Part shown: piece after piece, positions 55,990-64,000 of the stretch
How positions within the stretch are numbered: the stretch's first letter is position 1
How the letters are laid out: every line of letters starts with the position of its first letter
Assembly (NCBI RefSeq): GCF_027579695.1
Contig: NC_083577.1
Location: forward strand, 32,539,198-32,603,197
Direction: 5' to 3'
Length of the DNA: 64,000 nucleotides
Origin: Neoarius graeffei
Taxonomy: Eukaryota; Chordata; Actinopteri; Siluriformes; Ariidae
The notes under the pieces: model-generated
Told to the model about the DNA's origin: nothing
Database searches by the model: none
The model's input: only the letters and a program-made list of their open reading frames with translations
Translations under genes and position numbers: made by a program

Positions 55990-58900
55990 GGTGGTGTTTT
56001 ATAATGGTACTGTCCATATTACACTGGAATGCCAGGAGTTTCATTGCGAATGGGCAAGAATTTAAACATTTTATTGAAGAACAGCAGGTTAAACCTAATA
56101 TCATTTGTATTCAAGAAACATGGTTAAAGCCATCACTTGACTTTATAATCTATGGATATGTAGCAGTACGCAAAGATAGAAGCCTAGGAACAGGTGGGGG
56201 AGTGGCCACATTTATTCAACAGGGACTTAATTACAAAGCACAAAATATAAATGAAGAAATTGAAGTAATATCAGTGGAAGTATGGGTGGGTAGAACTAAG
56301 TTTAAAATAATTAACTTCTATAACCCTTGTCAGAAGATTAGAAGAGATTTTTTTAGATAGTTTTTGTGTGGAGGGAAACTGTAGAAATATTTTATGTGGA
56401 GACTTCAATGCTTATAACACATTATGGGGAAGCAAAAGAACAGATGATAATAGGAGTACTGTTGAGGAGTTTATGGATGACCACAATCTAGTCTGTTTAA
56501 ATGATGGAACAGGCACTAGGTTTGATCTAGTACATGGAACAGAATCAGCACTTGACCTTACCTTACTTTTAGAACGATTAGCAGGAGTCAGTCAGTAGGA
56601 AGTTCTTAATAATAACCCATTAGGAAGTGATCATTACCCAATTTGGACCAAGATACAAGAGCAGAATGTTAATTTGGAAGAAAACTGGGTACCCAAGATG
56701 GAAAATGAGAGAGGCTAATTGGGGGCTATATAGCATGAAGGCAAGTGGCAAACTTATGGAGATTATGTCAAACTTGAGTGATGATGTTGAATTAGTAAAT
56801 TCCATAATCACAAATATATTATATGAGTCAGCAGAGGAGGTTCTGGGTGAGTCTTCTGGGATAAGGGAAAAGAAAATGGTGCCATGGTGGTCAGATGAAT
56901 GTAAAAAGGCGGTCAAAGCCAGAAATAAAGCATTTAGAATGGTGAAATCTAATCATTCCTTCAACAATTTAATACTATATAAAAAGGCACAGTCTCAAGC
57001 TGAAAGAGTAATAAGGGAAACTAAGAGGAATTACTGGAGGAGTTTCTGTAATAATATTGGATCAGAAGTTAAGGTCCGAGATATGGGGAATGATCAGAAA
57101 GATGGGAGGAATAAGAAGGGATTTCTCGTTACCAGTAATTAAAGATAGTGATGGTGAAGCAGTAAATAATGATGAAAAAGCAGAGATGCTTGCTAGGGCC
57201 TTTGTTAAAGTGCATAGCTCTAAAAACTTAACAAATGAAGAGTTATTATGGAGAACAAAAATGATTGAAGATAATGGAAACGTATTAGGAAAGAAAGATA
57301 TAAGTGAGGGCGCACTTGATAATAATTTTACATTATTTGAACTGAAAAGAGCATTAGTGGGTGTTAAAAATACATCTCCAGGTAAAGATAGAATTTGTTA
57401 CAAAATGATTGAACAATTATCTGATGTGGCTAAAAGTGTGATTTTAAAGTTATATAATACAATTTGGGAGCAAGGTAAGCTGCCCTCTAGCTGGAAACAT
57501 TCAGTAGTGGTACCTGTAGCTAAACCAGGTAAGGATAAAGCAGAGGTCAAAAGCTATAGGCCTATAGCACTAACATCTAATCTTTGTAAGTTAATGGAAA
57601 GGATGATAACTAAGAGGTTAGTATACGAGATTGAAAAAAGAAGTCTTTTCTCTCCACATCAAAGTGGGTTTAGAAATGGCCATACTACTATGGATCCAAT
57701 AATCTGCCTAGAAAATGAAATTAGGAAAGCTCAAGCAAATAAGGAGTCAGTCTTGGCAACATTCTTTGATATTGAAAAAGCATATGATATGCTCTGGAAA
57801 GAGGGTATTTTACTTAAATTGAATAAAATGGGAATAGAAGGCAAAATGTTCAATTGGATTAGAGATTTTTTAAGGAATAGAACCATAGAGGTAAGAGTTG
57901 GAGCGAGCCATTCAAAAATCTACGCTATAGAAAATGGTACCCCACAGGGTAGTGTCTGCAGCCCAGTTCTATTTAATATAATGATTAATGATGTTTTTAA
58001 CAATATTGATTCCAGAATCAGTAGAGCACTTTATGCAGATGATGGAGCACTGTGGGTGAGAGGCCGAAATTCTGATAGTCTAAGGAACAGAATGCAAATA
58101 GCTATAAACGAGGTTGAAAGATGGTCACATGAGTGGGGGTTTCATTTATCTGTTGAAAAGACACAAGTTATATGTTTCTCAAAAAAAAAGGGTTAACCCT
58201 ACAGTGGACCTCAGGTTGTATGGGCAGCCACTCAAGCAAACGGATAATTTAAGATACCTTGGTGTATGGTTCGATAACAAACTTTCTTTTAAAAATCATA
58301 TTCAAAAGGTTATAGACAAATGTAAAAAGGGAATTAATATTCTGAAATGCTTAGCAGGGAATGACTGGGGGGCATCAAGCACATCCTTGAAAAGAATTTA
58401 TAGTGCCCTAATCAGACCAGTGTTGGATTATGGATGTATAGCATATAGTTCAGCAGCCAAGACTTCCTTGTTAGAGCTAAACAAGATACAAGCCAAAGCC
58501 CTCCGTATATGCTGTGGTGCCTTCAGGACCTCTCCAGTCCCAGCACTTCAGGTGGAAGTAGGGGAGATGCCACTGGACCCCAGGCGACTGAAATTATCAG
58601 TATCATATTGGCTAAACCTACAGGGTCATGAAGACAATCACCCAACCAAACAGGTACTAAGGGAATGCTGGGAGTATGGTCGACCCGTACGCAGTTTTGG
58701 GTGGGATGGTAATCAGCAGGCAGATCAATTGGGGATCAATGACATTCCTCTTTGCAAAACAATTACAAGGTCAATCATTTCCCCTTGGTTATTTTATTTC
58801 CCTATTGTAAATTTGAAAACTAAGGAGATTGCAAACCAGAATGTACAGCAGTATTTAGAAGTAATGTATGATGATGCGACACAGATATATACAGATGCTT

Positions 58901-59724
58901 TTAAAGACGAAACTGGTAAGACAGGAGCAGCAGTATTCATCCCCAGCTACAATATAAGTATTGGGAAAAGGACGTCAGATCACTTGTCAATTTTTTCAGC
59001 AGAAATGATGGCTATTATACTGGCCCTGCAGTGGGTGGAGGAGGTGAAGCCTAGTAAAGCAGTTATTTGCTCAGATTCTATGTCTTCCTTAAATAGTATC
59101 CAGAGTGGAAAATCTACATGCCGACAAGATCTCTTAGATGAAATTAACCATCTCGTATTTAAGATAAATCAACATAAAACTTATATTCAGTTCACATGGG
59201 TTCCAGCTCATAAGGGGGTTGAGGGTAATGAGAAAGTGGATAAACTGGCCAAAGAGGCCATCAAGGCAAATGAGGTTGAGTTAGAAGTCCCATTAAGCAA
59301 GGCAGAAATTAAAGTAATAATTAAAGACAACATCAACAAAATGTGGCAGGAGAGATGGAATACAGAGGAGAAAGGAAGGCATCTATATAATTTACAAAAG
59401 GAGGTGGTGTTTAGAAGGGGTGGTGAACTGAAACGACAGGAGGAGGTTTGGTTGACGAGGCTGAGGATAGGACACACAAGTCTCAATAGTGGGTTGTATA
59501 CAATAAGGAAACATTCTGGGGCCTGTGCACACTGTGGAGAAGTAGAAAAGGTTGAGCATGTTCTTATACATTGTACACAGTATTCCAGTGAAAGAGAGAA
59601 GATGGGGAGAACGTTCAGAAAATATGTAACTATAGACAACTTATTAAGTCAGCCATTCACACAATCAGCAGTAACAGCTCTAACACAGTATTTAAAGGAC
59701 ACTCAACTAGCAAATAGAATTTAG
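55990..59724 (+). pseudogene. LINE ORF2: endonuclease, reverse transcriptase, RNase H
   Basis: It starts near 56004 with MVLSILHWNARSFIANG. Endonuclease motifs are IICIQETWLKP, ILCGDFNAYNTLWG and GSDHYPIW. Reverse transcriptase motifs are GKDRICYKMIEQL, SYRPIALTSNLCKLMERMI, ATFFDIEKAYDMLWKEGIL, GTPQGSVCSPVLFNIMIND and the active site ALYADDGALW. RNase H follows with QIYTDAF, FSAEMMAIILALQW, AVICSDSMSSL and GNEKVDKLAKEA, so its D-E-D-D set is present. A CCHC-like CAHCGEVEKVEHVLIHC ends the protein. Breaks: a shift near 56345, a stop at 56596, shifts near 56640 and 57130, and an A9 run near 58180. Confidence 0.88.
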
Positions 59725-59739
59725 TTTGTTTTTTTTTTA

Positions 59740-60670
59740 ATAATCAGTATCCTTGTAATTGGTTTACAGGAAGATTTTTTGTCTGGTTATCCTCGTAATT
59801 GGTTTACGGGAAGATTTTTGTTTGGTTATCCTCGTAATTGGTTTACGGAAAGATTTTGTTTGGTTATCCTCGTAACTGGTTTACGGGAAAATTTTGTTTG
59901 GTTATCCTCGTAATTGGTTTATGGGAAGATTTTTGTTTGGTTATCCTCGTAATTGGTTTACAGGAAGATTTTTGTTTGGTTATCCTCGTAATTGATTTAC
60001 GGGAAGATTTTGTTTGGTTATCCTCGTAATTGGTTTACGGGAAGATTTTGTTTGGTTATCCTCGTAATTGGTTTACCGGAAGATTTTGTTTGGTTATCCT
60101 CGTAATTGGTTTATGGGAAGATTTTGTTTGGTTATTCTCGTTATTGGTTTACGGGAAGATTTTGTTTGGTTATCCTCGTAATTGGTTTACGGGAAGATTT
60201 TGTTTGGTTATCCTCGTAATTGGTTTACCGGAAGATTTTGTTTGGTTATTCTCGTTATTGGTTTACGGGAAGATTTTGTTTGGTTATCCTCGTAATTGGT
60301 TTACGGGAAGATTTTTGTTTGGTTATCCTCGTAATTGGTTTATGGGAAGATTTTGTTTGGTTATCCTCATTATTGGTTTACGGGAAGATTTTGTTTGGTT
60401 ATCCTCATTATTGGTTTACGGGAAGATTTTGTTTGGTTATCCTCATAATTGGTTTATGGGAAGATTTTGTTTGGTTATCCTCGTAATTGGTTTACGGGAA
60501 GATTTTGTTTGGTTATCCTCATTATTGGTTTACGGGAAGATTTTGTTTGGTTATCCTCGTAATTGGTTTACGGGAAGATTTTTGTTTGGTTATCCTCGTA
60601 ATTGGTTTACAGGAAGATTTTTGTTTGGTTATCCTCGTAATTGGTTTACGGGAAGATTTTTGTTTGGTTA
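59740..60670 (+). repeat. 38-bp minisatellite, about 24 units
   Basis: The unit is about TTGGTTTACGGGAAGATT followed by TTGTTTGGTTATCCTCGTAA, with 39-base variants that add one T and variants ATGG or ACCGG. It starts 15 bases after ORF2 and stays inside the LINE 3' region. The period 38 is two more than a multiple of three, so all three frames cycle through the same units and stay open. The 216-codon frame at 60030-60680 is a product of this and not a gene. Confidence 0.9.
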
Positions 60671-61100
60671 TGTGGTTTAGCATTCTACACAAATTCTAGA
60701 CAATTTGGCCGGAGTTTCTCTAAGCTCCGGTGAGGTGGGACGAGGGCTGATAGGGCATGCCCGCCCTCTGAGCACCAATACACGTCAAGAAGAGCAAGGA
60801 TTAACTCAAGCATACATCTCTTAATATTGTTAAAGAAGGCTAGAATTCTTCTGTGACCTTGTGTCTCACTGTGTATTATACTGTTATGATAACACATTGC
60901 TCGAGACATAATACTGATATCTTTTTGAACATTCTATCAGGACGTGACCTGCTCAAGGTCTGACTACAGGCTCAGTTTTGAGTTATTCTCATGCAGGCAT
61001 TTGCAACGATTAATATCCCTTGAGATCACACCTCAGCCCGGTAGATGGCGGTAATACACATCGATTGTTAACCGCCAATAAATCGACAGAAGAAGAAGAA
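60671..61100 (+). other. LINE 3' untranslated region
   Basis: Non-coding sequence ending in the conserved GGTAGATGGCGGTAATACAC block and the (AAG)n tail. No gene was seen. Confidence 0.7.
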
Positions 61101-61112
61101 GACTTTGTGAAG

Positions 61113-61345
61113 TATTGCATTCAGTAGGACCGTAATTGTTGTTCTCAGCGCTCGGTTTTCTTTTCGTTTTAATTTTGGATTGCTTTTGTCTTTGCCTCAT
61201 CTAGTGTGCTTGTGCCTCGCTCGACCTTTTCCCTATCCACGGTGTTTGAGCCTGACTAACGTTTCAGAGTTGTATGATCGTGTCTCTATCAAACAAACTC
61301 TTTCTACACTTATATCCGTCTACTGCCACTTTCTTATGGAATCAA
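61113..61345. other. Unassigned DNA beyond the LINE
   Basis: This is the continuation of the region upstream of the TRIM gene before the LINE arrived. No gene or RNA was recognised. Confidence 0.45.
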
Positions 61346-62474
61346 TTTTGTGCCAAAATGTTCATACAATACTTTTGAAATATCAAACAAAAACGACAAA
61401 TCAAGATACAAAAAAAAGTCAATTTTTTTTAGACTGGCAAACAAATTATTCATGTAATCGTGCAAAATATCAGTCTATTACTCTTCAGAAACCTTTTATT
61501 TTTGTTCCGCGTCTTTCTCAGTTTTGTTTGACGTAATTTATTTTGGTTGCGATTCCAGCTTTCTCGTTTGCGCTCCCTGACTTTTTGCTTGCAGTTTTGG
61601 CACAAACTTCACATGTGAGTGGGCTGTCCAGGAATGCATTCCCATTGGGTAACTTGTGTTTGACTGACAGCTACGCTCAGCCATTCCCCTGGAGGCTGTT
61701 GCGGCCATTCCCTACTCGGATTCCGGCGGACTGTTTGACGAGTGACCGATCCATTGACGGTACACAAGGATCGAGTGGACTTCAGTGGCGACTATGATAT
61801 TGAATTAATTCAACAAAGTGTAAGTACGGGACAAATGTGTTGGATGTGTTCCAGTAGTACACATTATGCAGGTGTTTCGTGGCAAGTCAAATGTTAGACT
61901 TAGTTCCACTACCCAATATAATAGCTGTCTTGCTAACGTTAAACACGCCTGCATAATGTGTACTACTGCAACACACACAACACATTTGTCCCGTACTTAC
62001 ACTTTGTTGAATTAATTCAATATCATAGTCGCCACTGAAGTCCACTCGATCCTTGTTTACCGTCAATGGATCGGTCACTCGTCAAACAGTCCGCCAAAAT
62101 CCGAGTAGGAAATGGCCGCAACAGCCTCCAGGGGAATCACTGAGCATAGCTGTCAGTCAAACACAAGTTACCCAATGGGAATGCATTCCTAGACAGCCCA
62201 CCCACACGTGAAGTTTGTGCCAAAACTGCAAGCAAAAAGTCAGGGAGCGCAAATGAGAAAGCTGGAATCGCAACCAAAATAAATTACGCCAAACAAAACT
62301 GAGAAAGACGCGGAACAAAAATAAAAGGTTTCTGAAGAGTAATAGACTGATATTTTGCACAATTACATGAATAATTTGTTTGCCAGTCTAAAAAAATTGA
62401 CTCTTTTTTTGTATTTTGATTTGTCGTATTTGTTTGATATTTCAAAAGTATTGTATGAACATTTTGGCACAATC
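61346..62474. repeat. 1.13-kb palindrome with 530-bp arms
   Basis: Left arm 61346-61878 and right arm 61947-62474 are reverse complements at roughly 95% identity, with a spacer of about 68 bases. The arms begin TGTGCCAAAATGTTCATACA and end near TACACATTATGCAGG. No transposase-like frame was found, and the small frames in one arm mirror those of the other. It could be a foldback element or an inverted duplication. Confidence 0.85.
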
Positions 62475-62671
62475 GAGTTTATTCTGGTGCGGATTTAAGG
62501 AAAAAGTTTTAGTACGGTACATGGCTCCTCCGAATTGTGATTGTATTGCAGATACCGAGATGTCCACCGTTTTTTTTTCATTAGTATAATTTAAAAAATA
62601 AACAAAATAAATCGTTACATGTGATTGAGCTGGAGAGTTCATGGTATAAATTTATATTTAATAATAGATCC

Positions 62672-62745
62672 GAGATTAGATTAGATTAGATTAGATTAGA
62701 TTAGATTAGATTAGATTAGATTAGATTAGATTAGATTAGATTAGA
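62672..62745 (+). repeat. (TTAGA)n pentanucleotide tract
   Basis: About 15 units of TTAGA, the 3' tail of the minus-strand LINE, probably expanded after insertion. Confidence 0.9.
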
Positions 62746-63116
62746 ACTTTATTGATCCCTTTGGGAGGCTTCCCTCAGGGAAATTAAAAATTCCAGCAGC
62801 ATCATTAGAGGATAAGTAGAAAATAGAGAAAAAATAAGTATTTACATATACAAGTATTAAAGTCCAGCAGGAGAGGTATTGCACATTTTTATATTGCACA
62901 TTGTCCAGTATTGCTTTTTGTCAGGCTAGGCTACTGCTCCTTCCCGTCCTCTGTCCTCCTGTTACCCCTCCTCCCCCCCAGAGCGGAGTTGTACGGTCTA
63001 ATGGTGTGAGGGACGAAGGAGTTTTTAAGTCTGTTCGTCCTGCACTTGGGAAGGAGCATTCTGTCACTGAACAGGCTCCTCTGGTTGCTGATGACGGTGT
63101 GCAGACTGGCATTGTC

Positions 63117-63707
63117 TGCTAGGACTGGGACTGTTTTGACCTCTAGAGGCCGCTGTTATCTTTCTTGTCATGTTTGTTTTGGCCTCTAGAGGCCGCCACT
63201 GTTCCTGTGTTTTGTGTTTGTCTTTATTGCCTGTTTTGTCTTCATTAGTGTCACCTGTGTTCAATTTATTGTGTGTATAAATACCCCTCTGTTTGTTCCC
63301 TTGTCACGGAGTCTTTTTCCTATGCTATGCTGTTAGTGCTAGTTCCCTCTGTCCCATGTACCTTGCCTGTGTCTTTGTATTCTTGGTTTTTGCTTCTTTC
63401 TTTTGGACTTTGTGGATTTTGTTTTGACCTTTTGATCTTCTGAGCGTTTGAGTTTTTGCCTCTTCTTTTCTTAGTTGGATTTTGGACTTTGACCCTTTGG
63501 ATATTTTTGTTTTTTGTACATCATCTGAGCTTTTGGATTATCCTTTTGTTTTTTCCTTTGGACTGTATATAGTGTAAATAAACTGTTTTTGATACTCTAC
63601 TTTCGCTTCACGCCTCTGCACTTGAGTCATCCCCCTGGTGGCCTAGTGGGGGTTTGCTGGATTATCACGCCAGCGACCCGGGTTTGAATCCCAGCAAAAC
63701 CCTAACA
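63117..63707 (+). mobile_element. Solo LTR of the sushi-type family
   Basis: It starts TGCTAGGACTGGG and ends AACCCTAACA, with a perfect TTGTC duplication (63112-63116 and 63708-63712). It aligns with the 5' LTR at 11456-12064 along its length, including the TATA box, the ACGGAGTCTTT start block and the CTGGTGGCCTAGTGGGGG block. The absence of internal sequence points to LTR-LTR recombination. It disrupts the LINE reverse transcriptase. Confidence 0.92.
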
Positions 63708-64000
63708 TTGTCCATGATGTTCAGTAGTTTGTCCATAGACCTCTTCTCTGCCACCATCACCAGAGTGTCCAGCTTCATGCTGACCACAGAGCAGGCCCAC
63801 CTGATCTGTTTGTCCAGTCTGGATGTGTCCTTATCGGATGTGCTGCCCCCCAGCACACCACAGTGTAAAACAAAGGGTTGTTTTTTTTTCCGCTCGTGAC
63901 ACGAATGCATTGAAAAGCAAGCTGGGTGAGTCCTGTTGGATTTTAACAGGGCACAGGAACTTCGTGCATCAACATAACATACTGTATTCCCAGACTGCAT

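Larger units (their letters stand above)
53510..61100 (+). mobile_element. Full-length Nimb/I-type LINE
   Basis: GACTTTGTGAAG is duplicated at both ends (53498-53509 and 61101-61112). The 3' end reads GGTAGATGGCGGTAATACAC through CCGCCAATAAA and an (AAG)n tail, as in fish I/Nimb elements. The order is a 5' region with a GA repeat, ORF1 with CCHC knuckles, ORF2 with endonuclease, reverse transcriptase and RNase H, a 38-bp minisatellite and a 3' region. It landed just upstream of the TRIM gene in the opposite orientation. Several frameshifts make it inactive. Confidence 0.87.
62660..64000 (-). mobile_element. 3' part of an L2/Rex1-like LINE, split by a solo LTR
   Basis: On the minus strand the element enters at the window edge, reads RLDKQIRWACSVVSMKLDTL and MDKLLNIMDN, then after the LTR SNQRSLFSDRMLLPK and TNRLKNSFVPHTIRLYN. 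It ends in a 3' region mirrored as ATTGATCCCTTTGGGAGGCT with a (TCTAA)n tail. It is a different copy from those at 20478 and 22720. Confidence 0.78.

Noticed and set aside
59740-60670. Regular repeats resembling a CRISPR array, and a 216-codon frame
   Set aside because: Units are directly adjacent with no unique spacers, the setting is a LINE 3' region, and the frame exists only because the unit has no stops.
61180-61797. 118- and 84-codon frames in the palindrome
   Set aside because: Mirror frames occur in the other arm, without motifs; they follow from the inverted repeat.
1-64000. Bacterial or plasmid origin, operons, origins of replication
   Set aside because: GT-AG spliced exons, SINEs, LINEs, LTR elements and a TRIM gene show an animal (fish) nuclear genome.

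Overview
This window looks like teleost fish nuclear DNA, probably an intron-rich and transposon-rich stretch of one chromosome. The evidence is spliced vertebrate-type exons (GT-AG), a fish TRIM gene with a PRY-SPRY exon, V-SINE-type repeats with a tRNA-like head, fish Tc1 elements, Ty3/Gypsy elements of the sushi and Gmr1 kinds, and L2/Rex1-, RTE- and Nimb-like LINEs. The exact species cannot be read from the sequence; an otophysan such as a catfish is only a guess.

The only host gene I can support is a TRIM35/zinc-binding-protein-A33-like E3 ligase gene on the minus strand. Its six coding exons run from the start codon at 53294 to a stop at 26124. All splice phases fit, giving about 508 residues: RING, B-box2, coiled coil, PRY-SPRY. 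Intron 5 (26783-47844, about 21 kb) is built almost entirely of transposons. Intron 2 carries a 3.4-kb Gypsy element, and a 7.6-kb LINE sits about 0.2 kb upstream of the start codon.

Layout. 1-306: rearranged Tc1 debris. 361-10947: a palindrome split at its centre by a Tc1 element that itself holds a SINE, a 6.7-kb EnSpm-like element with a transposase gene and a DUF4806 gene, and a MITE inside a MITE. About 11300-18115: an old Gypsy pol remnant split by a sushi-type Gypsy (11456-16847, target duplication GTCTG). 18356-25430: non-autonomous DNA elements and two LINE remnants with facing 3' ends. 26124-53294: the TRIM gene with its intronic transposons, including a Gmr1-like Gypsy whose integrase precedes the reverse transcriptase, and a five-level nest (long-TIR element > Tc1 > RTE LINE > Penelope > SINE or LINE stub). 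53510-61100: a full-length Nimb/I-type LINE with an ORF1 MITE and a 38-bp minisatellite in its 3' region. 61346-62474: a 1.1-kb palindrome. 62660-64000: a LINE 3' end split by a solo LTR of the sushi-type family.

Most autonomous elements are broken by frameshifts, stops or catalytic substitutions. The Gmr1-like pol frame (1204 codons) is the best preserved. Because many insertions keep their target-site duplications, the order of insertions can be read directly. The most interesting signals are: two sushi-type elements whose primer-binding sites pair with the predicted 5' end of their own transcript (self-priming); an in-frame GGGAAAA slippery site; a hammerhead-like motif at the Penelope end; a MITE-derived tail on the TRIM protein; and a Tc1 insertion at the exact centre of a palindrome. 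All identifications are from reading the sequence; no database search was run.
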